Shown in pieces: positions 43,398-55,200 of a DNA stretch of 64,000 bases (its first letter is position 1; the number at the start of each line of letters is the position of its first letter). The DNA is from Termitomyces sp. T153 (taxonomy: Eukaryota; Basidiomycota; Agaricomycetes; Agaricales; Lyophyllaceae), in NCBI GenBank assembly GCA_018296165.2, contig JACKQL020000043.1, forward strand, positions 248,001-312,000, read 5' to 3'. Position numbers and translations under genes: made by a program. The notes beneath the pieces were generated by a model. It was not told the DNA's origin and did not search any database. It worked only from the letters and a program-made list of their open reading frames with translations.

Positions 43398-44434
43398 TGA
43401 TAGGGAGCAGCCAGCCTGTACTGGAAGAATATCTGGAAACTCCATGGTCTGTCAGATGGGTACGTTTCTGACCAGGGCCCCCAGTTTGGAGCAGAATTCA
43501 CTCAAGAACTGTATTGTCTGCTAGGAGTGAAGCTCCATACCACCATGGCCTATCATCCTCAGTCAGATGGGCAGACAGAATGAGTTAACCAGGAACTGGA
43601 ACAGTATTTCCACCTGTTTTGTAATGAGAGGCAGGAAGACTGGGATGAGCTGCTGCCAGATGCAGAGTTCCAATACAATAACCACAACCACTCTTCCATG
43701 CAAATGACTCCATTCTTCCTGGACACTGGCAGGCATGCTTGCATGGGATTTGAACCTTGGGCACACCCCTTTGAGAACAACTCTGTCAACAAGTTTGTGG
43801 ATTGGATGAGGAGGGCATAGGAGGAGGCAAAAGCTGCATTGGTGAAGGCCAAGGAAGACATGACACAGTACTATGATTGCAGACAGACACCTGCCCCAGT
43901 TTACAAACCTGGGGACCATGTGTACTTGGATAGTTCAGACATTAAGACAATAAGGCCATCCCAGAAGCTGTCAGATTGCCATCTTGGCCCCTTTACAGTA
44001 GAGAAGGAGGTAGGGCCTTTGGCATACCAACTTAAACTCCCAGCAGCCCTCCATCAACTGCACCCAGTCTTCAATGTGGTCAAGTTATTTCCAGCTCCAG
44101 AGGATCCAATCCCAGGCTGTTGCCCTAAGCCACCCCTACTGCCAGTTCTGGTCAATGATGAGGAAAAGTATGAGGTGGAGGAAATCTTGGATAGCAGGGT
44201 ATTCCAAGGGAAGTTGCAGTTCAAGGTGAAATGGAAGGGATATGGCATTGAGGACATCTCTTGGGAACTACAGGCTAATGTTCATGCATCAGGCTTGGTC
44301 TGGGACTTCTACCATAGGCAACCTGATGCCCCAAAAGCCATTTGAGGCATCTACCCTATTTCACCAGCTGAACAGGCAATTTGTGACTTCTTCTACCCAG
44401 TGTGTCAAGATGCCATATGCTAGAAGGAGGGTGA
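43398..44434 (+). mobile_element. third Gypsy remnant: integrase C-terminus and chromodomain
   Basis: The frame starts inside integrase (LHGLSDGYVSDQGPQFGAEF) and continues LHTTMAYHPQSDGQTE, ELLPDAEFQYNNHNHSSMQM and PGDHVYLDSSDIKTIRPSQK. It then reaches a chromodomain (YEVEEILDSRVFQGKLQFKV, WKGYGIEDISWEL). The 3' ORF (43839-44345) is open. It belongs to a subfamily related to, but distinct from, the 39,330 copy. Confidence 0.8.
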
Positions 44435-44875
44435 TGTCAGGGGACATCCCACTTGGTTCCCCTTCCCCTTCTCCAGTTCTTGTCAGATTTCCCCCACTAT
44501 AGTTTTCCTTCATTCTCCTTCCTTTTCCCTATCTATTGGTCCCAGTTTCAGCCTTCAGGCTGCACTGGTTCTCTGTCAATAATTCAGACAAGTGTGGCCC
44601 CTTTGATACTGCCACTAGCTTATGTAACAGCTGACCAATTGCTGACACATCACTTTTGTTTTTTTTCTCTGTCATACTGTACAGTTGTTTTTCATGCTTC
44701 TGAAGCCTTTGAAGCATCACACCTGGCCTAGGAAAGCCCTAGACTTGTTCTCTTTGGATTTCTCTTTGCCAGGTGAGTAGTTATCTCAGCAGACACTGTA
44801 TAGTACTGAATAGACTTGGGATTTCCCTTTGCCAGTTGTGTGATTGAGCCACAGCCTCCAGAGGTCACCCTTACA
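44435..44875 (+). mobile_element. LTR of the third Gypsy remnant
   Basis: Starts TGTCAGGGGACATCCCAC and ends GGTCACCCTTACA, 441 bp. The ends resemble the 369-bp LTRs, but the body differs, so it is a separate subfamily. Confidence 0.6.
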
Positions 44876-45414
44876 AGGGTGTCTGTGGGGAAAGCCATTG
44901 TGTGGGGGTGTGACTGGAGCAGAGGGGACATTTGGCATCAGATCCATGATTCAATGTGCCTTGGCAGACTGGGCAGGGCAAAACAAATCATAGTGGTTCC
45001 CACACATGGGTTGACCATAGACATTGAGAGTTTTGATGGGAGTGTATGTGGAGTTAATTACAGACATCACAAATGGGGTAAGGGGGAGTCTTGATATTAT
45101 GTCAGGTTCCACTGACCATGGAGGCTCAGCTACACTGGGTGAGTCCTTACTAGGTGGATGTGATGTTCTGTGCTTATAACTTAGCACTCCAGGGTTGGTG
45201 CAGACTATAGGAACTTGCAAGGGGAAGTTAAGGAAAGCAGTCTGAGCAAGTCCAGAGTGGTCTGGGGAAGTCTAAGGCAAGGTATGGAGAAGAGTTGAAC
45301 TTGTAGGAGGCATCAGGCACAAGTCTGGAAGTGAGTTTTGGAGGTGCAGGGCAAATAGAGGCTATGCAAGTGATGGGAGCAGGCCAGAGTTTGATGGGGG
45401 ATCAACAAATGTTG
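44876..45414. other. CpG-poor DNA between LTRs, no gene
   Basis: Purine-rich phrases (AGGTATGGAGAAGAGTTG and similar). No coding motif. Confidence 0.35.
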
Positions 45415-46266
45415 ATGGATCTTGGGGCCAAGTGAGTAGTGAGGTCCAGAGTTGGTATAAAGAATGTTTGAGGTTCATACATGAGCATTGAGTTCATAAC
45501 AATGTTAAGGTTGAAAGGGTGTGAACACAATGGAAGAAATGGAGTCAAATGAGACAAGACAGAGTTGAGATGGGATTGAGACAAGAACAAAAATAGATTC
45601 AAGCAGAGATATGAAACAATAACAAAACAATGAAAGAGACAGAGACATGACAAGACTGGGAGACTGAGATAAGACTGGGAGACTGAGGGAAAGGGAAATG
45701 TAACATGGAATACAAAACACAAGATGGAAACAATCAGACCATAGGTAATGTTAAGCAATATTAAGACTAGAGTATGAGATGCTACTCTACAACTTATATA
45801 CTGACTACTGGGACAGCTCCAGGGATAGTAGGTCTGGCAATGGGGCTTGTTGGGGTCATGCAGAGCCAATGGGTGTCAGTTATGATCAAGGGGCAGGCTG
45901 CAGTGATATACTGATGGGATCATGATGGGATCAGTTGGGGATGCAGGCTGTCCTGGGGTCATTGTGATGCTCTGGAGCTGGTGAGGTAAGTCAGGATGAC
46001 AAACTGGTAATGCATGCTGGCATCAGAAACAGTGGTGGAGGGTCCTAGGGGCTCAGGAGAGGCAGGGGAAGCGTTGAAGGCTGTAAGGAAGGTGTCAGAG
46101 TTAGCCAGGGGGCTGTTATGGTTTGCTGGAGAAGCATTGGAGTTACCTGGAGTGGGTGCTATGGGTGAATGAAGGTTGGGGAAGTCAGAAGGGGAGTTGG
46201 GGGTGAACTCTGGGGAAGCAAGGTGGCTGGAAACAAGGTCTGGGGTTCTGGGAATGGGTTGTGACA
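45415..46266 (-). mobile_element. CpG-poor relative of the LTR-like insert at 11,308
   Basis: Read on the minus strand it begins TGTCACAACCCATTCCCAG, against TGTCACGACCCGTTCC in the CpG-rich copy. It shares the TATA region (AGTCAGTATATAAGTTG), the block ATTGCTTAACATTACCTATG and two units close to TCTCAGTCTCCCAGTCTTA. Several differences are CG to CA or TG. The left boundary is uncertain. Confidence 0.65.
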
Positions 46267-47720
46267 GAAAGCTTAAATCTGTGATCCAAAAGCTTTGTCC
46301 TAAGCCTCAACATTGGAGTCCAAAATTCCACAAAGTTCTCAGCCTAGGCAATCTGTACCTGGCAGCCCAGTATTACACTTGTCCAATTGTAAAGAATGTG
46401 CATCACCTATATTTCTCTGATCTGGTAGGTATAAATCTGCCTGAGTCTGCCAAGCATGCTGTAGCCTTTATTGAGCATAGAGGTCAACAGATCTCAACCA
46501 TTGGGTTTTGATGAGATGTATTACATAGATATTTCAGACTTAGATGTTTTGGGCATCTGTTTACACTGGTAGGTAGTATCCACAGTGGACACCTCAGCTC
46601 CAGTGCATACTGTATAACTATGTCAGACCCAATGTTTTGGAAGTTTTTGTAGCTATGTAAGAAGTTGAGAAGTTTGATGTATGTAGTTCAAAGTCTTGAA
46701 ATTTCACTGGACATAGAGAGCAGAAAGCTTAGAATTAGAAGTTGTGAGAAATGTAACATATCTACATGGAATAGATTTCAGATCTCCTAAGTCACACTGA
46801 GTGAATCAGAACAGCTCTAGGATTCTACTAGTATGAACACAAGAGGAAACAACTACAATTTCATAATTATTCAATATATATGGAATATATGAAAGTTTGA
46901 TGTTTGGAGCCATATCTACACCTGGTTACATGGAATAATCAAACCAGAGTGATTGTTGAAATGTTGATGCATGACCAAAAACTAATGACAAACCTTGGAC
47001 ATCAAACTGCTTTGATGTGCTCTCAACCATATTATATCTGACTGATTAGATGGGTCTTGGAATTGACCCAGTCAGTAGGTCATTTGAGTGAGTCATTGGT
47101 CAATAGAAATTTAAAGGGTCAGTAGGGTCAGTTGGCTAGTTCTGTGTAGGCATCAAACCTTCTTTTAACATGCAAAATGAGACTGATGATTTCAAAGGTT
47201 AGGAGACTAATGGAGAACAGTCTTTCAGCATGGCATTACTTTGCATAGTTGTTTTTTCCCATTGAATTCTTTTGTGAGTCATTCAGATGCTCAAAGATAT
47301 TGACACCAAAATTGATCCAGACTCAGAACCAGGTCCTGCTTTGACAAATTAGTCTGTTCCACAAGTAGGTTACTTTACTGCCTTGATATCTCAAAAATTT
47401 ACTTTAGTTCCAACAATCAGGGTATATTTGGACAGTAATATCTTATTGACATTGTGGAACTCTTTAATTGGTCAATTTCCAATAGCTGGGAAATTTTTTG
47501 AGTGTGGGGAATTTGGAACAATTGAGATGAATCAGAGTTCTATGAATTACTGACCCGGGTAGGCACTCAAAGACATTAAGAAGACTCTCAGACACATGTT
47601 AATACAGTTTTGTGATGAAATGCATGTACAAATATAATTTGGGCATTGGGCATCATCATTTGGGTTTTATTTTCAGTCTATTATAGTCTATACTCAGATT
47701 CATCATTCACCCTCTTACTA
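46267..47720. other. CpG-poor DNA with one dispersed repeat
   Basis: Holds copy 2 of the 95-bp repeat at 47,051-47,142 (see 29,444). A broken frame near 46,290-46,510 (LSLGNLYLAAQYYTC) suggests a decayed coding sequence that I cannot name. Confidence 0.35.
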
Positions 47721-47734
47721 TCATCTCCCAGGTT

Positions 47735-48800
47735 CTGCAAAGCTTTGTGGTGCACAATGGCCAACCAACAACACTTGGTGCCCTTGAGGTTGGAGTTCTG
47801 GTCTCCATTTTTTTGTTTGGGGTAGTGACTGTCCAGATGTTCACATATTACAAGTCAATTCTTTATCTTTACAATTGAATTTGTGACTCAGCCATGCTGT
47901 AGAAAATTTTCCAATGACAGATGATTATTGAAAGCTTTTGTAAGACTCTTAATTGACAATTTATTTGTATTATGGAAAACTGAGGTACCAAAAAAACAGG
48001 TTGGTGCAATATGGTGAGCACAAAGGAAAACAGAGCAATTCAAACTTCAGTGCTCAAAATAACATGAATAGGGTCTTGGAACTCCTTTATGCAATTGTGA
48101 TAACCCATTGGATTTACTATGTGAGTCAAATTGCTGGTTAGTAGTCAATTCTTTTCTGATTCTGATACACAGTACTTGGTCATAAGATACAGAGACCAAA
48201 AGGCACTTCTTGAGCTTACAACTGGGGGGGTTATATCTATCATCATAGCTGCAATTATTTGTCCTGCAGTTCAGGTAAATTGTTACTCAGCATTGCAAAG
48301 CTTCCAAGGTATCTCTACTCATACCCATACAGGGATTCTGTGCATGTCATATCTACATATTTTCCTCACAATGGATTATTCCAGCCATTGCCTGGCTGTT
48401 GGGCATCCTCCAATGCATCAGTATGCTGACTCTAGGAGTTGTTTGCTGTGGTACACTTGATCTCCTGACTAGTATGGACCAGTAGCAATGGTTGTTTGTA
48501 ACAACACTGATATTGTCTGCATTAACTGACATGTTGATTATGGTCTCCTCCTGTTACTACTTGTGGCTACATCATGAGACAATCCTTGGAAGGTATTTGG
48601 ATAGTCCTACCTCGACATTTCTGCACTTAAAGCACTAATATTGAGTTGACATGTTAGAACAAAGAGGATCATTGATAAGCTCATTTTATGGATTATTTGT
48701 AAGTGAAGAGAAATATGTGAACATAGGAGGGTCTTACCTATTTTCAAAGAGATGGGGTTGATAACAAGGTGTGAAGGACAATTGTGTGTTGCAGCCAATA
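47735..48800 (+). pseudogene. decayed DUF6534-type membrane protein gene
   Basis: Pieces in order match the Agaricomycete seven-helix DUF6534 family: TLGALEVGVLVSIFLFGVVT followed by VQMFTYYKS (47,775-47,860), WIIPAIAWLLGILQCISMLT (from about 48,380), LFVTTLILSALTDMLIMVSS followed by CYYLWLHHETILGRY (48,493-48,596), and RTKRIIDKLILWII (about 48,656-48,700) just before a GTAAGTG donor. Frames change and stops interrupt it. Intron borders are partly recognisable. CpG is depleted, as in the surrounding transposons. It appears to be a host gene that was silenced and decayed rather than a transposon. Confidence 0.55.
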
Positions 48801-49930
48801 CCCTTGCTGATGACATATTAGCTGTGCAACAATAATACAGCTGATCCTGGTGAGAAATCCTGACATACTTCTGCTAGTGCTGCTCACTCCCTTAAAGTTT
48901 CTTGTGCTTGAGGACTATGCTTGGCTGGCAATCTTCTTGATAGTGCCTCATTGTATGTTCCTATTTGAGTAGTCCTTTCTCAGACATCTCATTATCTGAA
49001 AGTCTTTTCAAACTCACTTATGGTATTCTATGTATTTTCTATGCAAAAGTGATGATTACTATGGGCTTTTATTGATTGGAATAATAGCCTCAATGGCCAT
49101 GCAGATTTGCATAATCTTGATGAAGCAAGTAGTTTCAAGCTCAATTCAAACTTGAACTTTGGTCTGCAGTCAATGGTGTGTACCATATACAATTCATAAT
49201 AGAGAGATGATCTCATCTAGCTTTTATGACTAGCAGCCAGCTCAGATCAATATCACTATGAGAAGTATTAGAGAACAATGCAATGCAGATATCAAGTGAG
49301 GCAAGCCCTGTTGGCTGGATTCTGGCCCAGTAGAGTTCACCCTTCACACAATAAACTAATAATGGAGGTGGATGAGACTGTCACTGTTAAATGTGTATCA
49401 GAATTTCACAAGATAAATCTATTTATGAAGTTTCTAGAAGTCACAAAACCCAAGAACGAAATACTTAACCACTGTCATCAAATCAACTGCAGATCTTCTC
49501 AGCAGCCTGTGGTAGAAGGTGTGACCCATACACAAGCATAAACATGGTGACCAAGAATCTCAAAAGGCAAAGGATGTGTGGAGGAAACCAATAACTAGCA
49601 CATCATGATTGATAATTCTTCATTAACTCCAATATAAAATTGATGTTCAACTGGACATGTGAAGTATCATGGATCAATAGCTCTTCTCTCAGGATGTTGG
49701 CTTGGTGTGAACTTGGTGGACAGTTTTGATTTTCAAGCATCTCAATAACATCAGTAAAACAGAGGGGTTGTCTTTATAAGCTTTGTCTCCAGAAGTAGGT
49801 CTTTGTCCATCCTTGAATATCTTTGTCTTTTGTCATTGATCTTGGTCTTCTGCAATGTGTCTTCGATATAATGACTGTTTTTTGGAGTCAAGGAAAACAC
49901 TGGTTGTGGTATTGGCACTGAAACATATGT
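48801..49930. other. CpG-poor DNA, unassigned
   Basis: A short open frame at 49,278-49,541 (LIMEVDETVTVKCVSEFHKI) has no recognised relative. Nothing else is seen. Confidence 0.3.
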
Positions 49931-51150
49931 TGTATCAGAAGGCTATTTCATGACTATGATGATTAAGATATTTATTGACAAAGAACTGTTGAAATGCATC
50001 AAGACTATCACTGGGCATCAATCTCTTCAGGACTTGCTTTGCACCTCCATGGCTGATCAAGTAAGCAAGCATGTAACATGCTATCATTATAAATGTTAGA
50101 CATGATAAGTTCTCCTTGATTTTCACAGTCTGGCTCTACAATCCACATTCCTGTCTCTGCACATGGTTCAGCTAAAATGGCATGGAACCAGGGTAACGAG
50201 TGCACAAGGATACTTTTTTTTCATATGTGATGTTAAAAAATAGGCAAACTCTTGCACTGTGAAGTCCAGAAAAACCTTCTAAAACTATTCATCATGCATG
50301 ACAAAAACACAGTCATAACTGGCAGACCTCCACACCATGAAGGTATAGCATATATCCTCTCCAGGAAACATTCCACCTATGCCTGAAATATTACTTGGTG
50401 CATAGAAAGTAGCAACAGTGGAGGGATAGACTCATATCTTGCCAATTGGAGGTGGACATTTCCCAAGGGGGACATCTATTAATGGAATGTTGAGTTCTGG
50501 ATGTGCTTGCTCATAGAGAAAGTGGGAGATGAGATCAGGGAAGCAGGGGATGTGGTAGAGATCAGCCAGACCTTTAGCATCAAAAGGGATTGATGTTACT
50601 TATAGACATTGTTGATTGAGTTTACTTTTATGTTGATCATGATGGACAAACATACTTGGTCTTTGTGCAAGAACAACCTTGCCCCAGATGTCTCAATGAT
50701 GCACAGCTCCTCCATCATCATCATCTTCTTCCTCAGATAGTTCTGATGGCATGATGGATGCATCTTTGATGCACAGTGAGCTTTGAAGATTAGCTTGTGA
50801 TGCTGCCAGCTTGTCAAAGCCCTGATTTATCAACAACATCTGTCCCAGAGCCTTGTATTGACTTGACCACCACCAAGGTTTCTTTACTGGCCTAATGTGT
50901 GCAGATTCAGTAATTGATGAGCATAGCCCATTTGGAGCACTGAAATCCTGGCTGAGACAGCAATAGTGTGAAAGGGAGTGTTGACATGGGAAAGAGAAGC
51001 CCTCAGAATGAACACCAAGCTCTTTAAAGATGGTTCATGTCTGATGAAATTTCTCTACCACATCATCAACTCTTTTGAGATCATCCTCATCAAGAACTGA
51101 ACACTAGACAATGTAGCAGAACTTGAGGAAATTTTTGAGAGCCTCTGTGA
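49930..51150 (-). mobile_element. Plavaka-like (KDZ-type) transposon protein remnant
   Basis: In minus-strand order: ADLYHIPCFPDLISHFLYEQ, HPELNIPLIDVPLGKCPPPI, VYPSTVATFYAPSNISGIGG, DTGMW-like TGMWIVEPDCENQGEL, and SLDAFQQFFVNKYLNHHSHE. This succession, with the ATFYAPS...GGM motif and a final SLDxFxxxxVNKYxDHHxxE, is what I know from Plavaka/Kyakuja-group transposon proteins of Agaricomycetes. Several frame changes and stops are present. Terminal repeats were not found. Confidence 0.5.
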
Positions 51151-51379
51151 TTTGAGATGGTACATGGCCTGAGATGGCTGGCAAGTAGGCAAGCCTGACT
51201 TTGAGTGTGATTGTAGTTTTGATCCCAGCAGGCACTAGAAATAGTCAATCCTGCAAAAATCCTGTTGGTAAACTTGTGGATATTCAGGATGGGAGTCAAG
51301 CAAAATGATTGAATTTGAGTAGAAAAGACAAAAGCAATGTGTCAGCAATTGGTCAGCAATTGGTCAAGAACTGGGGGAG

Positions 51380-51495
51380 GAAAAAGGGAGGATAATGGGA
51401 CATCCACTGACATCACTCCCCCTCTAGCAGGCAGTATCTTAACATACTGGGTAGAAAATCATGGATTGCCTAGTCAGCTGCTGAAATGGGATAGA
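51380..51495 (-). mobile_element. 3' tip of a minus-strand Gypsy element
   Basis: On the minus strand a QAIxDFYPV-like peptide end is followed by CTAGAGGGGGAGTGATGTCA and an LTR start (TGTCAGTGGATGTCCCAT), matching the ends of the other Gypsy copies. The rest of the LTR and pol are missing. Confidence 0.5.
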
Positions 51496-51873
51496 TGCCT
51501 CAAATTGCCTTTGGTGTGGGTTCCTTTCAAGTATGGCACTTGTGCTGATCATGAAAAGAGGGCTGCTGCTGCAGTGCCACATAAGGCAGCTTGAAAGAAA
51601 GGAGAATGTCAGAGGAAACAAAAGCACATTGAGTCATCCAGTGATGATATGGTGGTAAATTCTCTGGCCAGAAAATCCAGCATGGTAGGCCACCTGGATC
51701 TGGCTCATGAGCCCAGCATTATTGTGGCTGGCAAACCCAGTATTCTAGCCCCAGATTCAGCTGGCAATTCCAGCATTGTGAGCTAACCCAATCCATCCAG
51801 CAAACCTGGCATTGTAAGCCAATGCCAAGCAGTGTGTGCACATACTGCAGAAATAGTGCTCAGGCAATGCTGC

Positions 51874-52241
51874 TGTCAGGGGACTTCCATTTCCAGCCTT
51901 CCATGGCTTGTCCATGACCTCCATGGCTCATTCTAGACCTCTTCATTTTGTTCCTGAGCCTTAGAAATTTCTGGAGACCCTCAGAACTTCCCACATTACC
52001 TCATCAATCACTTCTCTAGGGTTAGGGCTAGCCATGGCTTCTATATAGTTGTTCCCACACTTCTGCTGCTCACTGATGCACTGCATCAAGCAGTAGGGAT
52101 CCTTAGACTTGTTCTCTTTGGATTCTCCTCTGCTAGGTGATTAGTTACTATTGTATCATCATCTACCACTTGCTAATATACTTTGGATTCCTCTCTGCTA
52201 GTTGTGTGATTGAGCTGCTGCTCCTAGAGGTTGCCCTTATA
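51874..52241 (+). mobile_element. 5' LTR of the most complete Gypsy element
   Basis: Starts TGTCAGGGGACTTCCATTTC and ends GAGGTTGCCCTTATA, 368 bp. It pairs with the 370-bp LTR at 57,182. No 5-bp target duplication is apparent, which suggests rearrangement. Confidence 0.7.
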
Positions 52242-55200
52242 GCATAACAAGTCTCTATCTCTAGTTTGAAAGCCCCACATAGCCCACTAGGAACCTCTGA
52301 GCCCCTATCTGTTGCTTCTCCACCAGACTTGAGCACCCACAGAACTCTATATCCCAGCTTGCCAATCCAGACACCCCCCCCCCCCCTCCCCAAAGGCTCT
52401 GGCCTCTCAGGACAAAGCCTGGACTTGCCTGCTACACCTAGAGAACCAGGTGCAACTAAGGCAGTCATCCCTCAACCATCATACTACCAAACTCTCTACT
52501 CACCATCAAACCACCAATTATATTCCCCAGTCCCTCCAGGCACTGCTAGAATGCCTACTCCCTATCTCTGCACCACACCTGGTGGCAGAACCACCCATGG
52601 CAGCTCTGGTAGTTGCTCCCATAGCCTTAATGACTCTCTGGCCATGGATCCCATGTTCTGTGCTCACAGATGCATATGACAGTGCTCACTCTGGTGGAGA
52701 GCATTTCCTCCAGTCCTGTCTCACCTACATCCATCTCAGCAGAGACATCTTTGACTCTGACATAGCTTGGGTCCTGTTGTATATGAAGACCAGGTGGGCC
52801 TTCACCTATGTGCTATGAGTGTTCTGGCACTCTGGAGGTATTGAAAGCTTTGCGGACTAGGCCATCTTCAAGAAAGACTTCTAGGCAGAGTTTTTTCCTA
52901 TTGACCCTGCCAAAACTGCTGCTCTAGTGCTATGTGATAAGGAGCAGTATGGGCAAGGTAGGAGGATGCTGGATGAGTATATCAGCTCATTCCAGGCATT
53001 AGTTGAGCAAGCTGCCTACCCAAATGGTCTTCAACTGTGCCTTGCTTTCTGGGATAGCCTGCATCCTGCATTGATAGAATGCATCAACAACCTTGTGGAG
53101 TGTTGTCTGGATAATGAGAAGATTGCCTCCTGGTACAAGGTAGCCTGGAATCAGTGGCAACTCATGTAGATTTGATGGGAGCTCCACTGTGTGCATTGAA
53201 CTTAGCACCATGCTCTGGTCACTAGTCTCTGGTACCCTGCACCTGCACTCCAAGTGCCTGCCCCTGCTCTGGCCATACCTGCACTACACCTCTTGCTACC
53301 AGGCATCCCCACAGATGTAGATGCAGCCTGACAGCAATGCCTCATGCCACTACTGTGCTGAAGATGCAAGAAGCTGGAGCACTTTGCATGACACTGCTCA
53401 TTGGGTCTAAAGGTACACTACCTCTCTATAGCTGAGCAGGAGGAGCTCCTCTTGCAACTGTTGGCTTCAAAGGATGCTGCTGTAGCTCTGTCACCAGACA
53501 AGCCAGCACTGAAGTTGGCCCCAGAGGAAATCAGCACTTGTGCACCTACTCCAGGCCTGGAGGAGGATTTTTAGTCATTTGAGCAACAGATGATGTGTAC
53601 ACCTTGGTTGCTGGGTACTAACAGGTTTTCATGTCTGTCATTAGAAAATGCTATTGCCCTTCCTGATGCCAATTATTCTAAGACAGAAGAACCTCAGTGC
53701 CCCCCTCCAGACATACAAACACTAACTCTGGAGTCCAAGCTGAGTTCTCCAATGTCAGCTAGGCTCTGCTAGTGGTGCCCTGCCTGGGAGAATTGACTGC
53801 CCCAGAGGTATGTAGTAGCCTCAAGCCCTTTTGCCAACTCACTGCACCTCAACATAGAAATCAAGATCATGGATACCCAGCAAACTTGCAGAGTCACCAC
53901 CCTCCTGGCCAGCAGAGTGATGGGACTGTTCCTGGACTCAGAATTTGTGAAGCACCATGGCCTGACCACACAGCCTCTTTTCCAGCCCATTCTAGTGTTC
54001 AACATTGATGGAATGCCCAATTAAGCAGGTGCTATCAGCTCCATAGTAGACCTTGTCCTCCACTACAAGAATCATGCTGAGTGCATGGTCTTTGCCATTA
54101 CCAGTCTAGGCAAGCAGGACATGATCCTTGGGTTCACATAGCTCTAGAAGCACAACTCCAAAGTAGACTGGGCCTGGAGCTAGATAACAATGAGCTGGTG
54201 TCCTCAGAGGTGCTCCACCTGTGCTACTGAGACCAAAGAAGAGTGCCAGGCTCAAGTTTGAGAACACACAGCTATCCAAGCATACCATGCTGGCCCTCTC
54301 CCCTTTTCAGACTTAGACCTCCTGAATCACCTGCCCCTAGTGTTTCCCCATAGAGAGGCCTTCTACAGAGACAACTGGAGCAGCAGCAGAGCTCTGGAGA
54401 AGGAATGTGGAGAGAAATTTAGAGGTGTATGCAACTCAGAGCTTCCAGATGAGGCAGCAGAAGTTGGAGACTAGATCTATGCCACCACCCTATGCTCTCT
54501 GCCCTCCACCATGGAGATCTGGGCTAGCCAGACCACATCTCAGTGGCTAGCTCAGGCATTTGCTGCTAACTCTGTGCCCCAGGCATTCCAGGACATCATG
54601 CCTTCATACCTCCACATGTTTGAGGATGTATTCTCTAAGGCCTTGTTTGACTTGCTCCTGGAGCACAAGCAGTGAGACCACACCATTGAGCTAATGCCAG
54701 ACTCTAAGCCCTCCAGCTGTAAGGTCTACTACCAAGTGCCCAAGGAGCAGAACAAGCTAGATACCTTCCTGCAGGAGAATCTGGACTCTGGTTGGATCTG
54801 CCCCTCCAAATCCCCAATGACTTCTCCAGTCTTCTTTATTAAACAGAAGGACAGCTTGCTCTGAATGGTCCAGGGCTATTGGGTTCTCAATGCCATAACT
54901 GTGGAGAACTGCTACCCCCTCCCCCTTATCTCCAAGCTCATCAACAACCTCTGGGGTGTGGGATACTTCACTAAACTGGATATCTGGTGGGGCTACAACA
55001 ATGTGTGTATCTAGGAAGGAGACAAATGGAAGACCACCTTCCAGACCAACCAGAGATTGTTTGAACCACTTGTTATATTCTTCAGACTCACCAACAGTCC
55101 TGCCACTTTCCAAACAATGATGAACTACATCTTAGAGGACCTCATTGCAGAGGGCATAGTGTGTGTATACTTCAACAACATCCTCATCTACACCAAAACA

